A DNA stretch of 64,000 nt from Lunularia cruciata (GCA_948567375.1 OX419757.1:47492001-47556000); one strand, 5' to 3'. Positions 1-12,335 are shown, numbered from the stretch's first letter. The notes: generated from the sequence alone by a model not told the origin. Made by a program: numbers and translations.

Positions 1-1972
1 CTCGAATTTGCTGAGAGGGGACATCAGATCCTTTATACTTCATATGCGGAAGCTTAAAATCTGCAGCAAGAAAGTAACGCATGTTCTAAAACGTCCTCCG
101 TTTCTTAGATAATCGAACACTGATCGCGTTGGCTTAAGTTAGTTCGTTACTGAAGTCATTGTGACATTCGTGACTCCAAATCAGCTTATAAAGTACTGAC
201 AATAACCTGTTGTGATGAATTACTGGGGCAGATGACTGGACCAAGTTTTGACTATAGTGGAATGTAGCAAGGGCTGAAATCACCATACCAGAACTGAGCT
301 CAAGGGTGTATTTCTGAGATATCCAGGTTGTCGCCATCTCTATCAAAAAGAGTTTCAGCTTTCTGTTTGACATGGTGAACTCCACGATAGATGAGTTGTA
401 CACCATGTCGAAGACACGGCACGGTTTGCCACCTGCAAGGTACAGAACCAGAATAAACATGTTGATTGTTCCCACCTTAGAACCTATTAAAAAGATCATC
501 TAGCAACGCCGTTGTGTAAAGTCCATAACAAGAATTAGAACAAATATCTTCCTCTTTACTGTGTGAACCTGCAGAGAGATTTCTGCGCGTAGGAATCACT
601 TTACTCGTTTAAATGGTAGTAGTTGTTGACCACTATCGACGGTCGACATTTTAACCACGGAAGCTTAATAAGAAGACGTTCTGACATATTCTAGGTTTTC
701 CTAGAAAGAAGTAAAACTTTGCAATATATCAAACCATTTGCTTAAAATCTAACTTTACAGGGCTGGGAGTTATAATTCGTCAATCTAGAATTATTAGAGA
801 TGGCGACGAGACCATGGTCAGTCGAGTTCACAGGTTCGGAGCAGCTGACAGGGAATCGGACATTGGGAATGTCCACAGATCCTTCGAGATCGTTATTCTC
901 CTTCAGCGCTTCTTGAACATCAGTAGGTATCCCTTTGTGCCACTCAGCAGGTGCTGGAATCTGCACTAATTACAGTATTGACGTGTTTGACGACATATAA
1001 AACCACGGCAAGTCAAGTTACTAGGAAGGTTATAAACTACTTGCTCAAGCCCTACAGAGACCAAATCTAGATGTTCATACGGAGGTTATATTTTGTTACT
1101 TCTGCGACTTGAACTAGATCCCGGAAGAATGGCTCTGGGTGCCTGACTGAAACTTGTTGAGTAACTTCTTGTCCTCAAGATAGACTTATGAAATGGTATG
1201 GTCAAACCATTCCAGATAGCTCTGATATGCACTCCGACAAGATGGTTCGTTGTTTTAATAGCTGATATGATTTAGATAGTATTTCTTTGAAAGATTATTG
1301 TTAATTCTCAGTCGAACGTAACCAAATGTGAAAATATCTGAGTAGCATCTACGAGGACAAGCGGAGGCGTTCCAGGATGATTCAACACAATCAGAGTCTG
1401 TAGCATTTTACTTGGGGCTCAGGTGGCAAGACTCAGTTGATTGCAACGGGCCGCATCTACAACATACCTTAGGAGAACCGCATATGTTGATGAATATCTT
1501 CTCTCCTTTATCAGTTGTTTTCACAACAAAAAACGGCTTTGGAACAATAATTTCGCTCTTGGCTCGATCGCTAGCTACTTTGGGCAACGTGATACCGCCA
1601 GCCAATGGCTCACACTGTTGTTGCTTCATGGCTTCCAACAAGACCTGGCAGGATGTCAAACAAAGGAATGAAGAACAAGAAACCATCTCTGGCACATTGC
1701 TCCTGGCGACAACGTAGACAACCAGATATCATTGTCCGCTTGATCAGCTTTTCTTATCAAGTTCAAATTTTCGCAGGGCCAGATAAGCTCATAATCAAAT
1801 GGCGGAGAAAATTATTTACTAGTCATTTCAAGTGTAGACGCACCTCAAGCTCTGAGTTCTTGGGAGCAATTCCTTCGTCGCGAGCTTTCTCGTAGGTCTT
1901 CAACATCTTCAAGGCGGATTCCAGTTTCTTGTCACTGATTTGCGGCTCATCTTCCACTTCTTCAATCTTCAT
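1..1972 (-). CDS. PIH1-domain protein gene, 5' part (C-terminus runs off the window)
   Basis: Five exons read on the minus strand: 1844-1972 (start codon at 1972, MKIEEVEDE), 1468-1644, 813-960, 289-432 and 1-60 (cut by the window edge). All junctions have GT..AG borders and compatible phases. The product carries a PIH1 domain: VPKPFFVVKT and GEKIFINIC in exon 2, IPAPAEWHKG and IPNVRFPVSC in exon 3, CRVFDMVYNSS and FLIEMATTWI in exon 4, FKLPHMKYKG in exon 5. PIH1 proteins are HSP90 co-chaperones of R2TP-like complexes; several pre-assemble axonemal dyneins, others assemble snoRNPs. Which subfamily this is cannot be decided without the C-terminus. The N-terminal 43 residues are charged and probably helical. 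No break is visible, so it is likely functional. Confidence 0.85.
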
Positions 1973-4510
1973 CTCTCAGATACTCTGACGCTGACATTAT
2001 GTACAGTATCCACATGGTCCAGCCTTAAATTTCTTTTACCATAAACAAATTGATGTTAGACACTACAGACTACACAAACAGACAGGTTGCGATCGTAGCT
2101 GAATTACTCGGGACTCTACGTCGGTGCAAAGAACCTTTACAGTCCGTTTGAGAGGCATTGCAACTAATAATAATCCATTTGTCAACCAATGCAACACTTG
2201 ATTGAGTTCCTTTATCCGTCGTTAAATTTCACTCGGTAGCATATTAATCTGCAGCATACGGCATGGAATGCATACCTCAATTTGAAGAAGAGAATGCGGC
2301 TTACGAATTTCCACGAACTTAAACCAAATTCTGTCGGATGAGACGTATACTTATGAGCTTTATCTACTTTATCATTACCATCGACCACATGTAACCTAAA
2401 TGACAACAGTAGTGCAGTTTACCAGCGATCTCGAACAATCTCAACGTTCTGGGCAATACCGCTTCTTTGCCAGAGACTTTATGGTGAGCAAAACATAGAA
2501 GTCAATAGCGTACACCGAAGATCGAGTGCGCATTACTACGAGGGAGTGGTATGCAAGATGAAAGCAAAACTTGCAGACATTTTCGTTCTTTCCGTTCTAT
2601 TTACGATCTGTGTTCCGGTTTACACAGCCACTCTTACTGAAGCCCAACGGCAATTTGTATAACTGGTGGTTATAAATCTCGGAAAGGACTTGTAGAGTAG
2701 TGGCATGGGCATCCAACATCATACTACGGCACCATAGGAGCATGTCCAGGTAACAAGGAACTCCTTACTCACATTAGACTTGGTGAGAAAGAGGAGGGAG
2801 CTGTAAAATTGACGTGATGCCCGTATGTACTCGTGACTTTCACAGGAGCAGCAGTTCGTTTAGGAAACTGCTGCCCAGGGGTCAATTGAGTTGAACTGTA
2901 GGTAAGGATAAGTCAGTATCTTAGGAAAACATCCAATTTGAGGGACGAATGAAAACATCTATCGTCCTCACACAAGATGAACTATGAGTGTGGATAGCGA
3001 AGTCTAAATCTTGTATATAAAAGAGTGTGATCTATAAAAGATCTACCATCAATTGTAATACCGTGCGGTATTCGAGATTCCTTCTATCAACTTGACTTGA
3101 ACCTTACGATAAAGGTTACAGCTATCTGAACTTCCAGTACTGAGTTTTGCAAGGAAGGACATAGTTTCGCTTTCTCTCCAGCGTCTCCCAACCTGTGGGA
3201 AAGCTTATCCATCACTAGTATATTATTTGCGAATTTGGTTTGAAGATCATCACCACAAACTCTAAGTCTTAAGTTAAAGTCTACAATCTTGCTAGTTCCT
3301 CTCGACACAAGAGGTAAGAGATCCAAACCTAATACAATCTTGATTGCCAAACGGTGAAGGGCGAGGAGAGATCAGATCACAAATGAAAGTTCCTTAAATA
3401 AGCGCAGCTATACAGTTCGCCGAATGGTGAAGCCAGTGCAGCAGACTAAGTATGTTCGGGACTAGCAGGTGGAAACGTAATTACATGTCATGATTAATCA
3501 ACCACTGGCGATCTACATTCAAAAGACCGACAATTAGTGTTTTTTCTGTCAGACTAAAAGGAATCAAGTTATTGAACTCCAGAAGCTGGGGATGCATACA
3601 GAACTTAGATTCTGAATATCAACTGTCCTGGTGAGAGAAAGTTTCAACTTATTGACAGTTTGCAGAAACGTGTGGGATATCTATCAATCAAAGTGACGAG
3701 TATCAGGGCACTTCACTTCTACTGAACTAAATAGATAACGACTAGCAATTCTGACCCATTATGTGCTCCCCAGTAACTGACTGAAGTTTACGACAGCGGT
3801 GAGCTTAGCTATGGCGAGCTATGGTGGAGATAGGTGCCGACGCTATGCGAATTGGGAAGCAGCTGAGGGATAGTGCAGCAGTCGAACGCGAGTAGAGGGG
3901 AGAGGTTAAGCTTGAAGTCTGATTAAGTCGCGATTGGAAGAGAGTTTGAAATGTGATTCAAGTTTTGGAGTGGGATTCGAGAGACTTGGCAGAGTAGGAG
4001 AAGTAGGACCTGGGAGATATTGCAGAGTGGCAGAGCGAGGGGAGGAAAAACAATAAGAAGACGGAGATGATTAAAAAAAGAAAAGAGGCTGTGGTATGGA
4101 CACCATGTTCCACGCAGTTGCACGTTGAGATATTGAATTTGCAGTGTTAAACTTCTCCGGATTCTGCAGAAATAAAAGCTTAAAAGTACAGCAAGGTAGA
4201 TACCTTTGCTCCTTGTCGCCCCACGCAGAACCTCGGTGGTGCGGTAGTCTAATTTCCAGCCCAATTACGGGATACTGCGGAGCAGCACTAGCAATCCAGT
4301 TTTCAGTCCATTTCAGAGAGTCAACAAAAATTTATTGCGCAGCAGTAGGTAGTCTTAGATTGGCTCTGATTTATCGGTAGGGAGGTATTTGACAGAGTGG
4401 GATTTGAGTGCCCCAACCCAGTGCAACGGAAGGATCCGATTAGCAATAGCATATGATGAACCTGGAAACCTGCACCGGTAGTTTGGCTCACAGATTGTCA
4501 GCGAGTAAGG
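1973..4510. other. Intergenic sequence, no supported gene
   Basis: No recognisable protein family, RNA gene or transposon end was seen. A minus-strand ORF of 87 codons at 3087-3350 has a plausible amino-acid mix but no recognisable motif and no convincing flanking exons; I do not call it a gene. The promoter of the PIH1 gene should lie just right of 1972, but no element stands out. Confidence 0.5.
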
Positions 4511-4538
4511 AGCCAAGAGCCAAGAGCCAAGAGCCAAG
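4511..4538. repeat. Short tandem repeat, AGCCAAG x4
   Basis: Four head-to-tail copies of the 7-mer AGCCAAG lie close to where ordinary-looking sequence gives way to the transposon-rich block at about 4.55 kb. Confidence 0.8.
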
Positions 4539-4549
4539 ATCAAGGAGCA

Positions 4550-5501
4550 TTAGAATTCTATCAATCAAATTCTTTTATTTGTAGCTGTTGCATTTTCGAT
4601 ATTCTCTATGGTAGAAATTGGGGATACAAACAAAGATGGTTGACAAAGAGGAATACTCAAGAAGGAGATTGGGTATCGGATTACATGCTATTCAACACCA
4701 TGGAACCTCATCAAATGGTGTTAGATGGACAAATATCGAATTTGAACAACTGTACTTGGAATCAAGGAAGTAAATCTTGAGGTAATATGCCTCAAAATCA
4801 CCATTGGCCTACATTAACCATGTTTAGAGGTATTTCTCTTTGTTTCCTCAATTTTTATGTCGATTTTTTCACTAGTTTTCAAAAGTTCGTTTCCATTTCT
4901 GGTTTCTTTTTTTCCCTCAATCTTTAGTGCTTACGAGTGCCACCCACTGCCAACGGGGCCTGTCCCGCAGCACCTCCTTCTGTCTCCCTGTGCCACCTTG
5001 CATCACCCTATGGCAATTTGTAGGACCTCAATCTTGTCTGTCCAACAGCGTCGGTGAGCGCATTGATTGGGCATTGCTTTATTCCTGCACTTTTGTTTTT
5101 TTTTTTTCATTTTCCCTATCCTGTAGCGCCACCCAACATTGTTGTGCTTGCCCAGCAGCATTGGTGGGCGCCCCATGCACATCATTGAGCACGGCCTCGT
5201 GCCCCGCGGGTTCCCTACCTTGCGCCAAGTGCTGCGGCACCTTGTCCGCCAGTGTCATTGGGCGTCCCCCTCTATTGATCCCTCTTTTTTTCCATGTCCC
5301 CAGGTGGCCACAAGCGGCATCCTGTGGCTTCCGGCTTCTTTTTCTTGTATGGGGTGTCACCGGGCGCCAACCAACATCTTTGTTGAATAGCAATTTTTCT
5401 CTTGGTTGTTTTTTTTGGTTATTCCATGTACTAAGTTTTTGCAATCTTAGGACAAGAACTCTTGCACTGGTTTGGTCAAGGGGAGGCAATTTCAATTGAC
5501 A
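4550..5501. other. Unclassified, probably transposon-derived; GC-rich core
   Basis: Composition changes here. About 4,930-5,390 is GC-rich, with many GCACC/GCAGC words and interspersed T runs; the flanks are AT-rich. ORFs in the core lie in several overlapping frames on both strands and resemble no known protein. It immediately precedes the family A ORF and may be its leader or promoter. No terminal repeats were found. Confidence 0.35.
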
Positions 5502-6088
5502 ATGGATATAGTTAGAGATGCACTTGCAATGCCAAGGGGGAGGACACCAAGGAGGAAGACCAATCCTTATATAGCTATTTCAGATTGGTTTACACAAAGA
5601 GATAGGGCTGCAAAGAGGTATTTGGCAAGGCAATGTGTATATTTTGCTTCAAAGCTTTTTTCTATTTGATGGGTGCACTTGTGGCACCAATTATGGCACC
5701 CAAGATTGTACATGGGCATTTGGTTTTCAACACCAAGACAAAGTTGAGAAGATTTGGTGTGGAGGATTACGATTAGGAGAAGTTATCATTTTGAGCTATC
5801 ATTGTAAAGGCGCAGAGTTTGCAAAGCCAATTGAGTAGACCTGATGGGCGTAGGTTAAGAGTCACTTTCCTTGGGCAAATACTCACTCACCTCTTTGTGG
5901 AGAGAAGTTTCATCCTTGAGGAGGAAGTGTTTGTACTTAAGAGTGATGGAGAGGAGGAGATTATACACGATGATGAGGATGATGATGATGATGATGATGA
6001 GGAGGAGGATGTAGAGAATGAGGACAAGGGCTCTCAAGTGTTGATGATGGGGAAGATGAGGAAGAGGATGAGGCCAATGAATAATTGA
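5502..6088 (+). pseudogene. Unrecognised transposon-associated ORF (family A), copy 1
   Basis: I do not recognise this protein, but it is a real family because a second diverged copy lies on the minus strand at 18,878-19,395. Starting at the ATG at 5502, it has a basic N-terminal segment (PRGRTPRRK), then SDWFTQRDRAAKRYLARQC, then after frame changes and stops HGHLVF, LSRPDGRRLRVTF and QILTHLFVERSF, and ends in a strongly acidic tail of Asp/Glu runs (about 5,945-6,035). The other copy has AKRYLTRQC, HGHFILY and QVLTHLF in the same order and also ends in an acidic tail. Intact length would be near 200 residues. At least one frameshift and stops near 5,668 and 5,836 break it. Function unknown; possibly an accessory protein of a DNA transposon. 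Confidence 0.55.
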
Positions 6089-6318
6089 TTAGATTTGAGT
6101 TTTGGCATATATATTAATATGTTTTCATTGTTTAAAATTATACAATGTTTGTTGTATATACCATCACCAGATTTAATAAATGAGTTAATTTAACATGCCT
6201 TAATTAATGAACTTGTGTATTTACTTGATTCATAAAGTGAATTTACTTGATGGATGACTACATGTAACATTTGTGAACAGGTGTTCAAAAAAATTGTGTT
6301 GAGACACATGCCTTACTT

Positions 6319-7330
6319 GTGGTGAGTTTATTGAGTGATAGTTTTAGGGAGAGAGTTCCTTCTCCATCTTCATCCTTTGAGAACGCTCCATCCTTCTTCT
6401 TCCCCTTTTCTCCTCTCTCCATCCATAGGAGAGCACCTCATCCCACACACTTGAGAGTACCTTCACCCTCTTCTTGTTTTATTGACATCATACGTGTTTT
6501 AGATGATTATGTTCAAGTGGCTGAGGAGGGAGAGAGACTTTTTGTTGAGCATGAGAGTAGATTAGAGAGTTTAGATGAGCAAGAGAGATTAGTGCTCAAC
6601 CGTGAGAGGCTATTGGAGAGCATAGAGGAGCAAGAGAGATTTGTGCTTGAGCACAAGAGGTTATTGGAGAGCATAGAGGAGTAAGAGAGATTAGTGCTTG
6701 AGCGCAAGAGGCTATTGGAGAGCATAAAGGAGCAAGAGAGATTGATGCTTGAGTGCAAGAGGCTATTGGAGAGCATAAAGGAGCAAGAGAGATCAGTGCT
6801 TGAGCATGAGAGGCTATTGGAGAGTGTTGAGAAGCATGGTAGCCTTTTTGTAGAGAGAGAGATAGACTCCTTGGTGAGCGAGAGGATACTCTTGCTGCAA
6901 AGGAGGAGAGGCATCTGACCTTTATTACTTATGAGATGGAGAGAGAGCAGAGATTAATGACTTGGACTTGGATATCCTAGGTGCCACTACCATGGTGGAG
7001 GGTCATAGGGTCCAGTTATAAAATCAAGCACGAGAGTTAGTACTTGCTATAGAGAGGTGCAAGAGTGCACATGTTCAGGTAGAGGAAAGTGAGAGTAGTC
7101 TAGCTTAGGTGAGAGACCATCTGGTTTTTCTTGGACCAAGACTATGTACTATTGCTCACTAGACCTATATCTGTAGTGAGATGCAAACCCAGACTGATGC
7201 CACCCATGTGTTACCCCATAGTATTGTGACTCAAAAGACCTAGAATTTTACCTTACCTCTGAGTGTGGAGACTCAAGGGACTCAGACTAAGTTTAGAGAG
7301 AAGCTTCAACTCTCAATAGAGTTATTCCAT
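6319..7330 (+). pseudogene. Coiled-coil ORF, transposon-associated, broken
   Basis: From about 6319 one reading frame is mostly open to about 6918; coding-like sequence continues in another frame to about 7330, interrupted by TAA/TAG codons that look like former Gln codons. The N-terminal part is Ser/Pro/Phe-rich. The middle is a perfect-periodicity coiled coil (LESIEEQERFVLEHKRL repeated). The C-terminal part keeps heptad-like stretches (RELVLAIERCKSAHVQVEE). It lies about 230 bases downstream of family A on the same strand, so the two may belong to one element. No enzymatic motif is visible; a structural or DNA-binding accessory role is only a guess. Confidence 0.45.
6562..6816 (+). repeat. 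51-bp in-frame tandem repeat, 5 full units
   Basis: Units start at 6562, 6613, 6664, 6715 and 6766, with a sixth partial unit from 6817. The spacing is exactly 51 bases each time, encoding a 17-residue heptad-like unit (LESI-EQER-VLE--RL). One unit carries a CAA-to-TAA stop at 6681-6683. Differences between units are mostly single substitutions, with no length change. Confidence 0.9.
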
Positions 7331-8689
7331 GTATTCTCTTCCTCGGCTTCATGCAAAAGAAGATTATTGTTATGGATGTTACTTGTTTGGCATTATATTG
7401 GGTTTGTGGTAGCACCAATTTCTATGCATGGGAGATGTAGATGACTAGGCATGGTTGGTGCCCTCACACCAAGTCAGGACCTATAGGGTGGGTTTCACGT
7501 CCTAGTGTTTGCCATTTCATCCAATTTTGTTTGCTACGCTTTGAGGTTATCTTGTGGATAGATCTTACTCCGGATGGGGTGGAGTGGTTGGTACGGAACA
7601 TGTGGCAATGGTTGAAACTTCAGGAGGGAGTTCACATCAGATCTTGCCTCATGGCATGTTTGTGTTTTGTAGATATCTAGTGAGATGATGAGTTTAGAGG
7701 ACTTAGAGTTAGATCATATGAGCATATCACTTTATTAAGTTTACCTCTTCATGATCTTCTTATCTTGGACAATTTTACATGGTGCTATCCATCCTACCCA
7801 CTTCTATCCTTACAGGGTAGATAGAACATCATACACTTGAGATCATTCAGCCCTTTTATGATTGCTTTGGATAGACTTGTTTATGATGATAAGCCTGTTG
7901 TTATTTGGGCCAAAGAGGAGTAGACATCCCACAGACTTAGTTCTTATAGTAGTGAACCATATTCTATTCTTGCTATTGATATCAGCTACCAACCCTTGGA
8001 TGAGAGAAAGTGGGGTCTTTGGTGGTCATTGAGTCCATTTCAGATTCAACATCATGTATACTATCATAGACTTGAGGATGTAGTGGTAGCACTTTGACAC
8101 CATGTTTCATCTTTCTCTTCTTCTTCACCTCCTTCTCCTCTAGCATAGTGAGTTGCTCTACTTTTATACACATCTTATGTATCATACTCTCTCTCATACT
8201 TTTCATCGCATCTTATCTAAATCTCCTTGTCAAACTCATACATATATTTTATTGTGTAATGTGTTACTTGTGCCTAATTGTTGGTCTATCCTTAATCAAG
8301 CATGAACTACGCTTATGAGTGCCCCCATATATGACAGGCACCATTGCATGTTGCCCTTAACCAACTCAGCCACACAACCTTAACACGAGAGACCAATATC
8401 ACGTTGCGGCTCTAAGCAACATCTAGCAGCTCTAAGCAGCATCCAACGGCATTAGGCACCCACGATCCACATCATGGGGCAGCAACGGGCATCACCAAGC
8501 ATCATCCAATACCCACCTTGTGCCACCTATGATTGGCACAATTTTTGGGGCGGCACCGGCAGCAATAACAAGCCCCAACGAGCATCAGTGGGTGTTAATG
8601 AGCAGCAACTAGCACCAGCGAGCATGGTTGAGCTCCATTTAACTCATAGTCAATCCAAAATATAGAGTCTTAAACATTTAAAAAAACTC
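7331..8689. other. Decayed transposon-like sequence, possible tRNA-derived SINE head
   Basis: No protein family was recognised. Coding-like remnants occur near 7,850-8,090 (VYDDKPVVIWAKEE) but frames are short. On the minus strand, 8355-8374 reads TGTGGCTGAGTTGGTTAAGG, very like the D-arm/A-box of tRNA-Leu or tRNA-Ser. A convincing B-box was not found downstream, so this is at most a degraded SINE head. 8,340-8,640 is rich in GCAGCA-type words. Confidence 0.3.
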
Positions 8690-9975
8690 ATCTTTATTAC
8701 AAACATACTTGAGTTACATGTAGCATGCTATTCTGTTCGCTATCACTAGAGTATGATGAATTTGGAGTAGTGTTTTGTCCTTCTAAAGGAGAAGGAGAAG
8801 GATGATCTTCATGCTGAAATTGAGTTAGCACTTTGAAATACATGCTTATTTCCTTAAGAGATTTTCTTGCTTGGAGGAGACTCATTTTGATTTCATGAGT
8901 GTGCTTTGAGATTTAACTCTTCTCCTTGAACTGATGTTTGATTGCCCTAGCTTTCCTTTTATTTGAACTCAATTTCAACTTTAAGCTCCTCTAGCTCTAA
9001 TATAGAGTTTAGCTTCCATTTTCATAAGTGTTTTCTCTCTTTTCCTCATGTTAGTGGCTTCTAGTTCAGCTAGTTGTAACCTCTCCCAGGATTCTATAGT
9101 ATTTGCTTTCAACATGGTGATTTTTGCTAAATCATGAAACAATGGCATACTAGGAGATAGCTAAGATACTTTACTTCTTGAAATTCCACCTCTTCTCCTC
9201 TTTGGATCACATTCTCCTTCTTGGTCAAGGAAAGTGCACTTGAATCCATCCCTTGCAAAAGTTAGTGGAGGTGGTGTAACAAAAAGTGAGTCCTCTACTG
9301 GTGCAACAAATGGTGACTCCTCCTTGGGCAATTGGATTCCATTATCCTCATAAACACTAGGAATATTTTCCACCCCTTGAGTATTTGGGACAAACTAGGG
9401 GCACGAGTCCAAGAGCCTCCATGGCTCCCAAACCACCTCCAAGGGAGATGGGAATTGAGAGCCCTCATGTGCACTTTCATGGACCTCCTCTCACCTAGCC
9501 TCGCTCAAATTAGGATTTAAATCTCCCAAACTTACCATAGCTGGTGGACTAATGTTTGCTTTGTTTCCAAACATGGCTTCCATTCTAGTAAAATGAGTGC
9601 ACATTCTATTCAATTTATCTTTTGTAGTTCTCCATTCTTTCCCATATTCCTTCTCCGTGAGACCTTCTCATGTAGCATTGTTCTTTAGCTCCCAAGTTTC
9701 TTTGTATTGTTTCATGTAGCTCAACCATTTCTTGTAAAGCTTGTCACCTGTCATAAAAGTATGAAATCCTTGCCTTTCTTGTATCAAAAATGTATATATG
9801 AAACTTAAATTAGTGGATTTTTGAATAGTTTTTTGCAATTCCCACCATGAATCTGTGCAAAATGCTTGGGTCCTCAAAATAATCCAATGTTTAGCCATAA
9901 TGGTGTGTTGCCATATGGAACCTTTCATCCTCTTTTGCTTTGCCAAGCATGAAACAAGCCATCCTTAATAATTCT
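8690..9975 (-). pseudogene. DNA-binding-like / coiled-coil transposon ORF relic
   Basis: Minus-strand remnants in successive frames run from about 9,946 (KGSIWQHTIMAKHW, then TGDKLYKKWLSYMKQYKETW) through 9,373-9,161 (ENIPSVYEDNGIQL, then DPKRRRGG) to 9,150-8,697 (SWERLQLAELEA; heptad-rich to the end). Tryptophan-spaced helices, a basic patch and a C-terminal coiled coil recall the Myb/SANT-like second proteins of PIF/Harbinger elements, but the match is by architecture only. Several stops and frameshifts make it non-functional. It could equally be the gag-like protein of another element. Confidence 0.35.
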
Positions 9976-11560
9976 CTAAATTTCCCTAATGATTGTACAG
10001 GTTGCAAATCCAAACTTGAGTCTATAGATCCCTATCCCGCATCTAAAAGTGAGCTTCCTTCACTACAACAAGATACTTGATCTCCCATGCTAAATTATCA
10101 CAGTCATAGTCACCATAATCTCTTGATTCCCAATCAATTTTTTGGTTGCAATAGGGCGACGCGGTTCATTTTCCATAACTTGTGCTATCCTTTGCCACAC
10201 TAATATATGGAAATGAACCACCATACCAATGAAAAACTATAAAAACACCATTTAGTTAATAGACATAAGCACCCAAGATGGTGAATTTGAGTTGAGAATT
10301 TGAATAATAGAGAGCGGGCATTTTGAACCACAAACAAATTTCATATATCTCATTCCAAAACCCACCTACCAAACCACATGGTGACCATCTCAATAAACCA
10401 CATAACCCCTTCTAACAACCATTTATTTCATTATGGCATTCCGTAATGTTACACCCTACTTTTAAAAATGAATGAAAATTGGATGGCTTACTCCATACCA
10501 CAATGTATGGTGCATTCATTGATTAACATCTTGTCTTGTTACAAAGTTCACTAAAAATAGTTACAAAGTTTGTTATTTATCCCATAGACATCCATTAAAA
10601 CTATTATTGAAACCCCCTATAGGATGCAGAGTAGGACATATATAGATACATAGTTCTTGCTTTCCTCACTTCCTACATGCTTGTTCTATTATCTTTTTAT
10701 TATTATTGGGGGTTGCTTTTGTTTCCTATTTCTATGTACTATTTTTAATAGATGATCTATGCTTTAATTATGAGTTATTTTTTGCATCATCTATTTGGGG
10801 TGTCTATATCATAGATCACTAGATGATATCTCCACTTTGCTCTTGGTCACGGGTTGGTAGAGTAGCTACCATAGGCAAAAATCTTCATCTAGCACCCTAT
10901 ATTCCCTATGCACATTCAAAGAGTAAACCATTGTATTTTTTATTTCATCATACTCCTACAATAGCCCAGGTTCTAGATGGTTTCTCCTCTAATCTTCTAC
11001 AATGTCCCCTAACTTTTTGGGAAAAGGAACATATTTTGGTTGACTCTCCCATGGAGGACCTCACACTAGAACCTTCCCCACCTATCACAACTCCTCTCCA
11101 CACCTCTATAGACCCACAATCACTCTAATGATATACTGCTCTTTTAAGTTCCATAGACATTCCACCAATATGGTGTAAGATCCCTCTTCCTAATTCCTTA
11201 GACTGTCCTCTGTAGTAGAGCTTGATCCCTTCCTAGGTGTCCTTGGCATGCCCTTATATGCCACCCCACTAGCTACCCATAGAATCATGTTTGGGTTGCA
11301 CATGGGTTGGCATTGGTTTAGCATATCACTAAGGGTCTCTAACTATATCTCCACCCTTTCATACACTTGCTCTCTCTCTCTTTGAGTTCCACCAAAAGCT
11401 TACTTGTGGTACAAGTAAGCTTTTGGGTTACACTTCCTAGATCTTATCCATGCAATCTTATCGGGTTTACCAGACCTTGTATGTATACTAAGATCTTTGT
11501 GCCACTTTGATAGCTTGTGGGCTCCACACTCTCCATCTTATTGTGTGTCATTCTTGTTGA
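9976..11560. other. AT-rich sequence, no supported feature
   Basis: No recognisable coding homology. A 101-codon plus-strand ORF at 10,823-11,128 directly precedes the R2-like relic and could be a diverged part of its N-terminal region, but I could not align it. No LTR ends or inverted repeats were noticed. Confidence 0.3.
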
Positions 11561-11564
11561 TGAC

Positions 11565-12335
11565 CATGAGAGAGATGTATCTACATGGACCTTATTAGTC
11601 CTCTTCTCACAATGGAATCTACTCCTACCAACACAAGGAGGTGCATCAAGACACCATGAAAGTGCCTCTAGGATTCATAAGTTCTTGAGAGGAGATTGGT
11701 CAACACTTCAAGATGAGTATACAATACGAGCATAAGCTACAATTAGGAAGATAATAGAGTCTCCATAGCCCCATAGCCCTCTCCCAAAGCATCGTTGCTC
11801 CTTGATTTTAGCCTAGGCTAGAGACTATAGATGCGCTGATCAAGCACTAGCTCCTCCCGGCCAATGCCACTCTCTTCAAATACTCTATGTGCATTACATA
11901 CATTCTATCCATTAGTTGAATACAAGTGTACTTCTTTCTTTCATGACTATGAACCAAATGAGGAGCTTCAGCTTATGGAGTCCATCTTTGCTCATTTTTT
12001 ACTTCATTCTCCATATTTTTCCACAAGTAGACCATCAAGACTAGTCTTTGAGCACCTAAGTGATTTTTTTTCTCCAAATACTTCAAATTCTAGTTTTCCC
12101 TTCCCTTTGCTTTTTGTCAATATATTGCTTTGGATCTAGTCCCACTTGGAGTTGTGTGTCTTTTTGGCATGTCTGATTTGCTTGCTCTATCAAAGGAGAC
12201 ATCTATTGTTTGCCCCATTGCCATTAGGATGTATTCCTTTGTTAAGTCTCTTGTTCCATCTGCCTACAACTACACCACTCTTTTTCTTCCTTTTTATCTT
12301 CACATCAATTTGCTATGGCCACCCTTGGTGGTTGT
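11565..12335 (+). pseudogene. R2-like non-LTR retrotransposon relic (diverged, 3'-truncated)
   Basis: Broken frames align in order with the better-preserved element at 33.3-36.6 kb. About 11,580-11,735 reads HKFLRGDWSTLQDEYTIRA, against CRFRAGDWAALQEESVRA. About 11,950-12,070 reads RPSRLVFEHLSDFF, against GGLSGMVYEHLRDCF. About 12,180-12,260 reads DLLALSKETSIVCPIAI, against RLLAIEKDTGGIRPIAI. About 12,302-12,335 reads HQFAMATLGGC, against HQFGVATPGGC. Frameshifts separate these blocks, so it is dead and older than the 33-kb copy. Homology stops exactly where the 5' LTR of chromovirus 1 begins (12,333). The missing 3' part is not found on the far side of that element. Confidence 0.7.

Noticed and set aside
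4927-5499. 190-codon plus-strand ORF, Cys/Ser-rich
   Set aside because: Overlapping open frames on both strands, no homology recognised, compositionally biased.
5855-6037. Minus-strand ORF with Leu/Ile runs resembling a membrane segment
   Set aside because: It is antisense of the Asp/Glu-rich tail of family A (GAT repeats read as ATC).
6513-6914. 133-codon minus-strand Ser/Leu-rich ORF
   Set aside because: It is antisense of the 51-bp repeat coiled coil; a repeat with a period divisible by three opens several frames.
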